DNA of 64,000 nt from an uncultured Prevotella sp. (lineage in GTDB: Bacteria; Bacteroidota; Bacteroidia; Bacteroidales; Bacteroidaceae). Positions 17,976-26,507 of the stretch are shown here, piece by piece. Both the position numbers and the translations under genes were made by a program. Under the pieces are notes generated by a model. The model ran no database searches. It was not told the DNA's origin and worked only from the letters and a program-made list of their open reading frames with translations. Location of the stretch: NCBI GenBank assembly GCA_900771975.1, contig CAAGPV010000038.1:62001-126000 (forward strand). Direction: 5' to 3'. Numbering within the stretch: position 1 is the stretch's first letter; every line of letters starts with the position of its first letter.

Positions 17976-18707
17976 TTACAGGTGCAGTATTTGCGCACCT
18001 ATCTGGAAGTAGGCTTTCTGCGACTGTGGATTCCACATGCCCATGGCATGCACAGGCAGCGTGTAGGAACCTATCTTCAGGTCGTGGCTCACCTTCAGTT
18101 GCGCATGTACGATGCCCGACGTTGTGCCGTAGAAGTGTTGCTTTTCGCCAGCCTTGTTCAAGGCGAAGGCTCCGCCCAGACCAGCGTCCACTTGCCATCC
18201 CTCCTTGTTGTAGAGGGGGTATTCGGCGTAAACAAACGTAGAGTATTTCTGTTGCTTGTTGTCGACGGAACGGTCGCGGCCAAACATGATGGTCGACCAG
18301 CTGAGGAGCAACGGGAACTTAGGCTGCTGAAAGCGGTAGCTCAGCGTGCAGTTGAGGAAGCGGCCCGTCTCGTGTGCCGAATAGTTGAAATACTCATGGT
18401 TGTTGTAGGTGGCGCCGGGCGAGAAGTTGTAGGTGTCCATGGCGCAGAGCTCCAGTCCAGCGGCGCGCAGCGTGATGTAATGGTTTATCTCCTTGTAGGA
18501 GCCTTGCGTGTTGGTTCCGCCCCACAGGCCGAGCGTGGCTTGCCCATTGGCAAAGGTGTAGCCAAGGTCTGTCAGGATAAGGCAACCGTCGGCCACCTCC
18601 ATGCCGCGCCACAGATGGTTGTTCTGCAAACTGGTCGAAAGGTGCATTTGCGCCGGAGCCGTTAGGCATAAGGCCGAGGCGATGAGCGATGTGGAAATTC
18701 TCTTCAT
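17976..18707 (-). CDS. Predicted outer-membrane beta-barrel protein, operator-controlled
   Basis: 243 residues. The N-terminal signal peptide is RISTSLIASALCLTAPAQ. The mature part has alternating hydrophobic/polar strands with many aromatics (LGLWGGTNTQ, YNFSPGATYNN, LNCTLSYRFQQP, AYFQIGAQILHL) and ends in a hydrophobic strand, as outer-membrane barrels do. It resembles TorF/TIGR02001-type putative porins. It has a near-consensus promoter (18749-18779) with a LacI-type operator 20 nt upstream that is identical in core to the one before the polyol dehydrogenase. This suggests it lets the same substrate cross the outer membrane. Family assignment is tentative; the barrel reading is fairly safe. 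Confidence 0.75.
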   Translation of the reverse strand: MKRISTSLIASALCLTAPAQMHLSTSLQNNHLWRGMEVADGCLILTDLGYTFANGQATLGLWGGTNTQGSYKEINHYITLRAAGLELCAMDTYNFSPGATYNNHEYFNYSAHETGRFLNCTLSYRFQQPKFPLLLSWSTIMFGRDRSVDNKQQKYSTFVYAEYPLYNKEGWQVDAGLGGAFALNKAGEKQHFYGTTSGIVHAQLKVSHDLKIGSYTLPVHAMGMWNPQSQKAYFQIGAQILHL

Positions 18708-18748
18708 TAGCAGGAATTAGGTTTCTGATTGTTAATGGTTTACGCTTG

Positions 18749-18779
18749 CAAATGTAGTTTATCCCATGTGTGTGGCAAA
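18749..18779 (-). promoter_or_regulatory. Promoter of the barrel-protein gene
   Basis: Read on the minus strand: TTTG (18779-18776), 19 nt spacer, TACATTTG (18756-18749). This is a near-perfect Bacteroidota promoter with the same spacing as the promoter at 14101-14131. Confidence 0.75.
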
Positions 18780-18799
18780 GCTAAAAACGGCTTTGTTTC

Positions 18800-18852
18800 T
18801 TGGGAACGTTACCGCAATCGTTCCCAATTTGCGCAATCGTTCCCAAAGCGGT
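18800..18852. promoter_or_regulatory. LacI-type operator cluster, site 3
   Basis: TTGGGAACG-N10-CGTTCCCAA (18800-18827) is identical over 28 bp to 14053-14080. A further box, GCGCAATCGTTCCCAAAG (18831-18848), follows. The proximal edge is 20 nt from the -33 box of the barrel-gene promoter, exactly as at site 2. Confidence 0.8.
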
Positions 18853-18894
18853 TGCTCCCCATGCGCCACGTGGCCCGCCAGCCTGCCGACCATG

Positions 18895-19092
18895 ATCCCA
18901 AATCGGTCATTAGACCGAAATAGGAGTAATAGTAGGATGTTATTGTTTCTTTTCAACTCTTGTCAGCGTTTCTTCCGAGCATCTTGCTTCCATTCGCGTT
19001 TTGCCATAGCTCGCTATGCCTTCACCACGACTGTCGCAACCTGCTCGGAAGAAACACTACCAAGAATTGAAATCTAATGACCGATTGGGGAT
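18895..19092. repeat. 198-bp long inverted-repeat element
   Basis: The outer 20-bp arms match with one mismatch (18895-18914 with 19073-19092). An inner arm pair, GTTTCTTCCGAGCA (18969-18982) with TGCTCGGAAGAAAC (19042-19055), is perfect. Between them TTTCAACTCTTG pairs approximately with CAAGAATTGAAA. The left arm carries about 35 extra bases. The central loop contains the small dyad ATAGC-TC-GCTAT. No coding sequence is seen. It could be a MITE-like non-autonomous element or a structured RNA. Confidence 0.65.
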
Positions 19093-19184
19093 GAAAGGCG
19101 CGGCGTAACTACCCAGCACCCCTCTTGCTGCAGGACTTAAAAAACATAATGGCACGCTTGTTTTTCACGGTTTTGTTTGGTGGT

Positions 19185-19267
19185 ATGTGTCGAAAAGTGT
19201 AGCTTTTTGGCGAATGCATGTGTCGGAAAGTGTAACATTTCGCCATGATCATGTGTCGAAAAGTGTA
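19185..19267. repeat. Triplet repeat A, 33-bp period
   Basis: The 17-bp unit ATGTGTCGAAAAGTGTA occurs at 19185-19201, 19218-19234 (one change, CGG for CGA) and 19251-19267. Starts are exactly 33 bp apart, with 16-bp unlike spacers. On the minus strand it reads in frame as LHFSTH repeated every 11 codons. Confidence 0.8.
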
Positions 19268-19503
19268 AAGCGATGGGATGGTTTAAGCTGCCATACGCTA
19301 CTCCATGCTGCCCTATCGCCAACAAGAGAACATCACACTACGGCCGCTATACGGAGTTTTCCTGTGATGTGCCTCAGTGGCTCGGGCCAAGTGAGGGTGG
19401 GCCAAAAGGCAAACGCTGTGGGCTAAGAACTTCTGCCCCCTCGTGACGTGCCGTTTTTGACTTTCGTCAAACTTGATCTACAAACACTTGCTTAATCCTG
19501 TGG
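19268..19503. other. Intergenic stretch without visible feature
   Basis: Between the two triplet repeats I see no gene, promoter or strong hairpin. A frame open through 19426 overlaps the repeats and has no protein-like features. Confidence 0.5.
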
Positions 19504-19602
19504 TTGCCTATGCATTAAGCGCGATTCATCCCACTTTTGCCTATGCAATAGGAACTAATCGCCCCATTTTTGCCTATGCATTAGGAATTCTTCGCCCACC
19601 GC
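19504..19602. repeat. Triplet repeat B, 33-bp period
   Basis: The unit TTGCCTATGCATTAGG occurs at 19504, 19537 (CAATAGG) and 19570, exactly 33 bp apart. The intervening bases are partly conserved: ATTCATCCCAC, TAATCGCCCCAT and TTCTTCGCCCACC. It is unrelated in sequence to triplet A but has the same period. Confidence 0.8.
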
Positions 19603-19835
19603 TTACGGTCTCATGGGGCTAAAACTCCCATAAGGTTGTCAATGCTGTATAAAATCCTTCATTTGAAGGCCTTTTGCTTTCCTTTTTAGAAAGAAAGATG
19701 CATCTTTTTTGGGGGGCTTTCCTTTTGTGTCTTGGTTTGTTTATGTATATTTGTGGTCTGATAATGGGCAGCCCGTGGCACATGGGATTGTCGTACCCCA
19801 GGGGTGCGCTTGCCCACACTAAAAACACAGCAACT

Positions 19836-20932
19836 ATGACAAAGTTTAATCTTTTTGATGGCGACAGCTACTATGCCCAATTTGCGCAGGTAACCTACAA
19901 GCGGCTGATGAGTCGCAACTGGGTTACTTATGCCGATATCATGGCCGAGCACCTTGGTCTCACGTCGGCTGAGGAATTGCCATGCAACGTGTCGAACTGC
20001 GACAATTACGGGGAATTGAGAAAGGCGTTCCGCGATGTGAGGCGAATCATCAATGAGAAAGCTGGACAAGAGAGCTTTGAGACGGATGGCAACAACCGCA
20101 ACAAGCGGTTTCGTTACGTGGGGGCCGACGCTGACCCGCTCTCCGATATGCGCAACGCCAAGGTCATTAGCGACCTGAAACAGTATTGGGGGTTCTGCCA
20201 GGATTCGGCCGGTTTCTTCCCCTCTTCCTGGTTGGATTATTTCTTCAAGGATAGTCGCGACCTGCTCGACATCAAGGCCAAGCGCAAGAAAGGGGAGCAG
20301 GTGCTGAACGCCAGTCTGGACCGCATGCTCACCAACATTGAGTTTCTCCCGTTTCTCTATGTGGCCATCATCAACAAGCAGGTGTTGTCGGTCGACTATA
20401 AACCCTACGATGAGGAACAACGCACACTGACCTTCCACCCCACTATCTGAAGGAGTTTAATGGCCGCTGGTATCTCTTTGGCCATGTGGAGAACCAGGAG
20501 CCCGAGTTTGGCTACAACATTGCGCTCGACAGGATATGCTCGAAGCCGCGCGAGCTGTATGGCATCGACTATAAGCCGGCGCCAAAGGGCTTTTACGAAA
20601 ACTTTTTCAAAGACATTGTTGGCGTTAGCCACATGAAGGACGCCGATGGCGAGCCGTATCCTGTCCGACCCATACATGTCCGCGCTCACACGCACTACAT
20701 CTTCAAGTTGATGGAGACCAAGGCCATCCACCCAAGCCGGCGCACCTCCGTTCCGTTTGGGCAGCACGCGGATGGCGAATATGGCGAGTTTGTCGTTACG
20801 GTAGAGCCCAACCATGAGTTGATTGGCCGAATCCTTCAGATGGGCGCCGGGCTTGAGGTTGTGGCCCCCGACGATGTTCGGTGGGAGGTAAGAAACCGTG
20901 TTGCCCAACTTGCCCAGCTATACGGCGAATGA
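19836..20932 (+). pseudogene. WYL-domain regulator split by a frameshift
   Basis: The ATG at 19836 starts MTKFNLFDGDSYY and reads to TLTFHPTI-stop at 20450. A frame slip at the CACCCC run near 20436-20441 restores HYLKEFNGRWYLFGHVE, and the second frame continues to 20932. The joined product of about 365 residues has an N-terminal winged-helix-like part (VTYADIMAEHLG, then RDVRRIINEKAG), a middle linker and a WYL domain: LSVDYKPYDEEQRTLTFHP, NGRWYLFGHVE, then a C-terminal extension with RIHVRAH-like PIHVRAHTHYIF and VRNRVAQLAQLYGE. One missing C explains the break. WYL proteins are usually ligand-responsive regulators, often in defence or mobile regions. It may be a real loss or an assembly error in a homopolymer. 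Confidence 0.75.
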
Positions 20933-21013
20933 GGGGTTACCTTCTAACAGCATTATTGCCGTGAGCGAAATCGTTCCAAAAAGGAAGGAACCATTATAAA
21001 CGTCGATTGCGTT

Positions 21014-21083
21014 TTTGGAATCGCAAGAAGCATGTATCTTTGCAGCGTCATTCATCGGAACCACCCCAGTGATTGACGCTGCA
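21014..21083 (+). promoter_or_regulatory. Promoter-like boxes and leader hairpin
   Basis: TTTG (21014-21017) and TATCTTTG (21035-21042) resemble a -33/-7 pair, although the 17-nt spacer is short. They run directly into a perfect 10-bp stem TGCAGCGTCA (21041-21050) with TGACGCTGCA (21074-21083) and a 23-nt loop. The hairpin would form at the very 5' end of the transcript of the small broken gene downstream. Confidence 0.55.
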
Positions 21084-21116
21084 AAACATATGGTGGGAAC
21101 CTAAAGCCAAAGAACG

Positions 21117-21311
21117 ATGAAAGGTAACAATGCAAAGGCAGAGACTATCACTAACCAGGAACTCACGAAGATGGAAGAAACAACCTTTGAAGCAAAACTC
21201 TGTGGGGTGAGTGATGTGTAGCTCCCGTTTGTGAAGGCTGCCTTTAGGGCGAAAGACGGAAACGTGTATATGGGTGAGCCGAAAGAAATTAGCGCTGCAA
21301 GTATTATAATC
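21117..21311 (+). pseudogene. Small unknown gene with an in-frame TAG
   Basis: The ATG at 21117 begins MKGNNAKAETITNQELTKM and reaches a TAG at 21219-21221 after 34 codons. The same frame then continues with protein-like sequence LPFVKAAFRAKDGNVYMGEP and KEISAASI to about 21311. A single CAG-to-TAG change would explain the stop (EAKLCGVSDV-Q-LPFVKAAF). I do not recognise the family. It has promoter-like boxes and a leader hairpin. The 3' end abuts the zinc-ribbon gene on the other strand, so it may also be truncated. Confidence 0.45.
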
Positions 21312-21316
21312 CTACT

Positions 21317-21859
21317 TTATAAAAAATGTCGCAAATATGGTATCTCTTTAAGTAACCAGGAATGTCCTGTTACAATTATTTTTGTTAGTTGAGCCATTAT
21401 AAATAATCCGGCAAATACAAATAATATAAAGATAATACTGAAACCAAAAAAAAGCCACAAATCGGCATCTGCGTATTCTGCTCTAAAACGCCGTACACGT
21501 GAGAAGGAAACACCAAAAAATATAGTAATATGATCTAATATCCAATCAATAGTACTATGTAGTTTTTTACCTGATTCTTTACCAACGTTGACCATTTTAT
21601 CCCCCATTTCAGAGAGTGTGTCAGAAGGAGTAATTAGTTTAGATACAACTAAAGGCAAAGCCTTTCCATATGAATCCGTTGGCAAGGTTCCTAATACAGG
21701 CTGTATGGAACGGGCTTTTGTCCAGAAAGTCTTTGGAGGATTAAACTCACATGTCATTACTTGATTACAGTAAGGGCATCTATATTTTTGTTGTCCAAAA
21801 GTCTTTGTTTCCGCAGCAAAGGCCTTTCCGCATTTATTGCATTTAATAGTATATCTCAT
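21317..21859 (-). CDS. Zinc-ribbon membrane protein of unknown function
   Basis: 180 residues. The N-terminus is a zinc ribbon with CNKCGKAF and CPYCNQVM (CxxC at about residues 8-11 and 28-31). A linker follows, then a C-terminal membrane segment LWLFFGFSIIFILFVFAGLFIMA (about residues 133-155) and a short basic tail. Such ribbon-plus-TM proteins are common and mostly uncharacterised. AT-rich codon use returns here after the GC-rich stretch. On the minus strand TAACTTTG (21887-21880) lies 20 nt upstream of the start and fits a -7 box. Confidence 0.75.
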   Translation of the reverse strand: MRYTIKCNKCGKAFAAETKTFGQQKYRCPYCNQVMTCEFNPPKTFWTKARSIQPVLGTLPTDSYGKALPLVVSKLITPSDTLSEMGDKMVNVGKESGKKLHSTIDWILDHITIFFGVSFSRVRRFRAEYADADLWLFFGFSIIFILFVFAGLFIMAQLTKIIVTGHSWLLKEIPYLRHFL

Positions 21860-22111
21860 TCCTGTCTATTTTTCAATGGCAAAGTTAAGAAGATTTAAGG
21901 AAATGAAAGGTGTCAAATACACAAAAAATGAGAATTGTCTGCCTTTAACTGTGTTAAAAACACCCAAGATGAGAATTTTAAAAGCAATTGATATGTAGGG
22001 CACATACTAAAAAAGAATTACGAAAAATCATTTATCTAAAATTCTATTTAGTAAACAAGAGTGCAATTATTAAATATTTTTTTGTAAATTTGCATTTATA
22101 AATTTAATACA

Positions 22112-23803
22112 ATGGATTGGTTAATCAATTTATTTACGAAACAGGACACAGTTGCACACATTGTGCTTTTATATTCCATAGTGATTGCTGTAGGTGTCTA
22201 TTTAGGAAAATTAAAAATAGGTGGCATTTCTTTAGGTGTAACCTTTGTGTTGTTTGCCGGTATTGTTGCTGGGCAATTTGGATTTACTGGCCCACTACCT
22301 GTAATTAGTTTCCTACAAGATTTTGGCCTTATTTTATTTGTCTTTATGATAGGTCTGCAAGTTGGACCAGGATTTTTTGAAAGCTTTGGAAAAGCAGGGC
22401 TAAAAATGAACCTATTGTCATGTATTATAGTTGTGCTAAATATTGGAGTAATGTTTGGCTGCTATTATTTGTTCTTTGACACATCAAATATAAATAATTT
22501 ACCCATGATGGTAGGAACATTATATGGTGCCGTCACAAACACTCCAGGACTTGGAGCAGCAACAGAAGCTTTACATTCTGTATTTAAAGATAATGTACCA
22601 ACAATAGCTTCTGGTTATGCTTGTGCCTATCCACTTGGTGTTCTCGGAATTATAGGAGCTACGTTGGCCATCAAATATATTTGCCATGTTTCTTTTTCAG
22701 AAGAAGAAGATAAATTAAGCGAGGCTGAAGCAGAGAATCCACATGCTAAGCCCCATCAAATGCATTTACGTGTAGACAATAGTTATATCGCTGGACGAAA
22801 CCTAAAACAAATCAGTGAATTTCTCAATAGAGACATTGTTTGTACTCGTTTACGCCATAATGGTGAAGTAAAGATACCTACACGAGATACCATATTTGAG
22901 TTGGGTGATGACATTTTAGTGGTTTGTGCTGAAGCAGACAGTGAAGCAATAAAAGCTTTTATTGGTCCTGAAATAGATGCTGAATGGAGTGAAGAAGATC
23001 AAAATCAGCCGATGATCAGTCGTCGAATAGTAGTTACAAATTCATCCATGAACGGCAAGACTTTAGGTAAAATGCATTTTTCAAGTGTTTATGGGGTTAA
23101 CGTTACTCGTATAACACGACAAGGTATTGACTTATTTGCCAGCCGTAATCTCCATTTCTATATTGGAGACCGTATAATGGTTGTTGGACCAGAAGAAAAT
23201 GTCAACCGCGTTTCTGAATTAATGGGAAATTCTGTGAAACGATTAAACGCTCCTAACATTGCTACTATTTTTATTGGATTGATGGTAGGTATATTATTTG
23301 GTAGTTTGCCTTTTGCTATCCCGGGAATGCCTGTACCATTAAAACTGGGATTGGCTGGTGGGCCATTGATTATTGCTATTCTTATTGGTCGTTTCGGATA
23401 TAGAATGAAACTGGTTACTTATACAACGACTTCAGCAAATATGATGTTACGTGAAATAGGTTTAGTCCTGTTTTTGGCTTCTGTTGGCATAAAAGCAGGC
23501 GGAGGCTTTTGGGAAACAGTTGTTGATGGAGATGGCTTAAAATATGTATATACAGGATTTTTAATAACAATTATTCCTATTTTACTTGTTGGTACATTTG
23601 CAAGAATAAAATACAAATTTAATTATTTTACCATTATGGGTATGATTGCAGGTACATATACTGACCCACCTGCTTTGGCTTATGCCAATAGTGTATGTTC
23701 GAAAGATGCACCTTCGATAGGATATTCAACAGTCTATCCTCTGAGTATGTTTCTAAGAATTTTTACCGCTCAAATAATAGTGCTATTTTTCTGTGGCGTT
23801 TAA
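22112..23803 (+). CDS. AspT/YidE-type putative transporter with RCK_C domains
   Basis: 563 residues with the family layout. About five N-terminal helices come first, including FVLFAGIVAGQFGF and LFVFMIGLQVGPGFFESFG, a family hallmark. Two TrkA-C/RCK_C regulatory domains follow (about residues 205-290, RNLKQISEFLNRDIVCTRL; and about 300-380, GKTLGKMHFSSVYGVNVTRI). The second helical half has GLVLFLASVGIKAGGGFW and a repeat of the duplication domain. Members exchange aspartate and alanine or transport other small anions, and most are uncharacterised. TAAATTTG at 22085-22092 is a plausible -7 box. A strong terminator follows the stop. Confidence 0.9.
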   Translation: MDWLINLFTKQDTVAHIVLLYSIVIAVGVYLGKLKIGGISLGVTFVLFAGIVAGQFGFTGPLPVISFLQDFGLILFVFMIGLQVGPGFFESFGKAGLKMNLLSCIIVVLNIGVMFGCYYLFFDTSNINNLPMMVGTLYGAVTNTPGLGAATEALHSVFKDNVPTIASGYACAYPLGVLGIIGATLAIKYICHVSFSEEEDKLSEAEAENPHAKPHQMHLRVDNSYIAGRNLKQISEFLNRDIVCTRLRHNGEVKIPTRDTIFELGDDILVVCAEADSEAIKAFIGPEIDAEWSEEDQNQPMISRRIVVTNSSMNGKTLGKMHFSSVYGVNVTRITRQGIDLFASRNLHFYIGDRIMVVGPEENVNRVSELMGNSVKRLNAPNIATIFIGLMVGILFGSLPFAIPGMPVPLKLGLAGGPLIIAILIGRFGYRMKLVTYTTTSANMMLREIGLVLFLASVGIKAGGGFWETVVDGDGLKYVYTGFLITIIPILLVGTFARIKYKFNYFTIMGMIAGTYTDPPALAYANSVCSKDAPSIGYSTVYPLSMFLRIFTAQIIVLFFCGV

Positions 23804-23807
23804 CAAT

Positions 23808-23854
23808 AAAACCGCATTCCCAAAGTATTATTCATTATTTGGAAATGCGGTTTT
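23808..23854 (+). terminator. Terminator of the AspT-like gene
   Basis: A 17-bp stem AAAACCGCATTCCCAAA with TTTGGAAATGCGGTTTT has one mismatch and ends in a T run. It begins 4 nt after the stop. Confidence 0.88.
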
Positions 23855-23894
23855 ATCTTATAATAATTTCCTTCAACCTTAATATAAACCCATC

Positions 23895-26468
23895 ATGAAT
23901 ATAAAAACATGGTTTTTTGTAGCAATTGCTTTCTTGCCATTGAATGCTAACTCTCAAAGACTTCCATATCAAGATGTTAATTTATCTGCACATGAAAGAG
24001 CTTTGGATTTATGTAAAAGATTGTCAATTGAAGAGAAAGCCAGCCTAATGCAAGATAACTCTCCCGCGATACCACGTTTGGGAATACCATCATTTCAATG
24101 GTGGAATGAAGCGTTGCATGGAGTTGGGAGAAATGGCTATGCTACGGTCTTTCCTGCTACTATAGGAATGGCTGCTTCTTTTAATGATGGTTTAATTGAA
24201 AATGTATTTTCTGCGGTAAGCGATGAAGCACGTGCTAAAAATACAGAATCTCGTAAATCTGGAATTATAAACAGGTATCAGGGCTTATCATTTTGGACGC
24301 CTAACATTAATATATTTCGTGATCCACGATGGGGACGGGGACAAGAAACCTATGGGGAAGACCCCTATTTAACTACAAAAATGGGATTGGCTGTAGTTAA
24401 AGGACTACAAGGTCCGGATAGCTCTCATTATAAAAAATTGTTGGCTTGTGCAAAACATTTTGCTGTCCATAGTGGGCCCGAATGGTCAAGACATTCATTA
24501 AACTTAGACAATTTACGCCCCAGAGATATATGGGAAACCTATTTGCCAGCATTCAAGGCACTTGTGAAAGATGGAAATGTCGCCGAGGTTATGTGTGCCT
24601 ATCAAAGTATAGACGGGAAACCATGTTGTGGAAATAGTCAATATTTGCAAAATATATTACGTAACGAATGGGGATTTAAAGGACTTGTAGTCTCTGACTG
24701 CAATGCAATCAACGACTTTTGGCAACCTAACAGACATAATTACTCCGTCAGTTCAACAGATGCGTCAGCACGCGCTGTTAGAGCAGGAACGGATGTTGAA
24801 TGCGGTAGCAATTTCAAATCTTTACCAGAAGCCTATAAAAATCATGAAATATCTTTGGCCGAAATAGATTCAAGCGTAGTTAGACTATTAAAAGCTCGAT
24901 TTGAATTAGGTGATTTTGATACGGATTCTATTAATTGCTGGACCCAAATTCCACTTTCGGTGGTAAATAACCAAGAGCACAAAAATCTTGCATTAAAAGT
25001 CGCTCAAGAATCTATCGTATTATTAAAAAATGACAATAATATTCTTCCCCTACAAACAACTATAAATGACTTGGTCGTAATGGGCCCAAATGCTAATGAT
25101 TCAGTGATGCAATGGGGTAATTATAACGGTTATCCTAAATCTACTATTACAATTCTACAAGGAATAAAAAATAAGGTAAAGACTTTAAAATTTATAAACG
25201 GATGTGGTCTTACAAAAAATGAAGTAAGTATTAGTCGATTTGATGAAATTGTATCAAAGAATGGAAAGCAAGGAATGTATGCAACCTATTGGAACAATCC
25301 AAATTTAGATGGGGCTATTGCTACAACTTCCCAATATAACTCCCCTATTCATCTAAGAAATGGAGGAGGAACAGTATTTGCCCCGAATGTTAATTTAGAG
25401 TCGTTTTCAGCACGTTTTGAAGGTACCTTTATCCCTACCCGATCTGAGAATGTTACATTTTCTGTCTATTTTGATGATGGTGCCCGATTGATAATAAATG
25501 GCGATACCGTAGCCAATGTTTGGAAATCAAGAAAAAGAATACAACAGATAAAATACAATTTAGAAGTTGTTAAGAATAAGTCCTATAAGATACAAATAGA
25601 TTATTTCCAGAATAAAGATCTTGGACTAATATCATTTGACATTCTTCATAATTATGAGCCTTCTATTGATGAAATCTTAACCAAGATAGGTTCCTCTAAA
25701 ACCATAGTGTTTGTAGGGGGTATATCACCTAACTTAGAAGGAGAAGAGATGAATGTTAATGAACAAGGATTTAAAGGAGGGGATAGAACAAGCATTGAGT
25801 TGCCTCAAGCTCAACGCAGCTTATTGGAGGCATTGCACAAAGCTGGTAAAAAAATTATTTTTGTAAATTGCTCAGGAAGTGCAGTGGGCCTTTTGCCAGA
25901 ATCTCATAACACGGATGCTATTTTACAGGCATGGTATCCTGGAGAACAAGGAGGACAAGCTGTCGCTGATGTTTTGTTTGGAGATTATAATCCGACTGGT
26001 AAATTACCAATAACATTTTATAAGTCAACTGAAGATTTGCCAGACTTTGAAAACTATGATATGGACAATAGGACATATCGTTATTTCAAAGGAGAGGCTC
26101 TTTATCCGTTTGGATATGGATTGAGTTATACAAAATTTTCCATCGGAAACATAAAAATAAAACAGAATAAGGTGTATGCAACGATATCAAATATTGGAAA
26201 CTGTTTTGGAGGAACAACCCTTCAATTATATATGAAGCGCATAACAGATGTAAATGGACCTATAAAATCTCTAATTGGCTTTAGGAAAGTTTATCTAAAA
26301 CAAGGAGAAACAAAGACAGTATTGATAAGTGAACTAACTCACAAACTAATGGAAACATGGGATGAAGGAACAAATTCCATGCATTTTATGCCAGGAAAAT
26401 ATGCTTTATTTATTGGAAATAGTAGTAAAGATGAAGATTTAATTCCAATCTATAAAACCTTCAAATAA
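23895..26468 (+). CDS. Glycoside hydrolase family 3 with PA14 insert
   Basis: 857-residue exported beta-glycosidase. Signal peptide: TWFFVAIAFLPLNANSQ. The GH3 N-terminal barrel shows WWNEALHGVGR, WTPNINIFRDPRWGRGQETYG-type motifs and CAKHFAVHSGPE. The nucleophile Asp is in LVVSDCNAIND at about residue 268. The GH3 C-terminal domain (ESIVLLKNDNNILPL onward) is interrupted by a PA14 domain at about 455-585 (GMYATYWNNPNLDG, FSVYFDDGARLIING) and resumes at VFVGGISPNLEGEEM. A fibronectin-III-like C-terminus follows (YPFGYGLSYTKF). This arrangement is common in beta-glucosidases and beta-xylosidases of gut Bacteroidota. The acid/base Glu is probably near EGEEM. Substrate is not readable. Confidence 0.93.
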   Translation: MNIKTWFFVAIAFLPLNANSQRLPYQDVNLSAHERALDLCKRLSIEEKASLMQDNSPAIPRLGIPSFQWWNEALHGVGRNGYATVFPATIGMAASFNDGLIENVFSAVSDEARAKNTESRKSGIINRYQGLSFWTPNINIFRDPRWGRGQETYGEDPYLTTKMGLAVVKGLQGPDSSHYKKLLACAKHFAVHSGPEWSRHSLNLDNLRPRDIWETYLPAFKALVKDGNVAEVMCAYQSIDGKPCCGNSQYLQNILRNEWGFKGLVVSDCNAINDFWQPNRHNYSVSSTDASARAVRAGTDVECGSNFKSLPEAYKNHEISLAEIDSSVVRLLKARFELGDFDTDSINCWTQIPLSVVNNQEHKNLALKVAQESIVLLKNDNNILPLQTTINDLVVMGPNANDSVMQWGNYNGYPKSTITILQGIKNKVKTLKFINGCGLTKNEVSISRFDEIVSKNGKQGMYATYWNNPNLDGAIATTSQYNSPIHLRNGGGTVFAPNVNLESFSARFEGTFIPTRSENVTFSVYFDDGARLIINGDTVANVWKSRKRIQQIKYNLEVVKNKSYKIQIDYFQNKDLGLISFDILHNYEPSIDEILTKIGSSKTIVFVGGISPNLEGEEMNVNEQGFKGGDRTSIELPQAQRSLLEALHKAGKKIIFVNCSGSAVGLLPESHNTDAILQAWYPGEQGGQAVADVLFGDYNPTGKLPITFYKSTEDLPDFENYDMDNRTYRYFKGEALYPFGYGLSYTKFSIGNIKIKQNKVYATISNIGNCFGGTTLQLYMKRITDVNGPIKSLIGFRKVYLKQGETKTVLISELTHKLMETWDEGTNSMHFMPGKYALFIGNSSKDEDLIPIYKTFK

Positions 26469-26507
26469 ATATCATCTACCCTTTTATATTTATCTACAAA
26501 AAAGAGC

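Noticed and set aside
17571..18665. 364-codon plus-strand frame across the VOC and barrel genes
   Set aside because: It covers two well-supported minus-strand genes and the gap between them, with no domain of its own.
19185..19602. Possible CRISPR array
   Set aside because: Units are only 16-17 bp with about 16-bp spacers, three copies each, no dyad in the unit and no cas genes nearby.
19674..19835. Longer N-terminus for the WYL gene, starting at 19674
   Set aside because: The extra 54 residues (MLSFLERKMHLFWG...) do not fit the family, and the ATG at 19836 begins the conserved part.
20959..20975. Fourth LacI-type operator before the small broken gene
   Set aside because: GCGAAATCGTTCCAAAA resembles one half of site 3 but lacks the partner arm and the fixed distance to a promoter.
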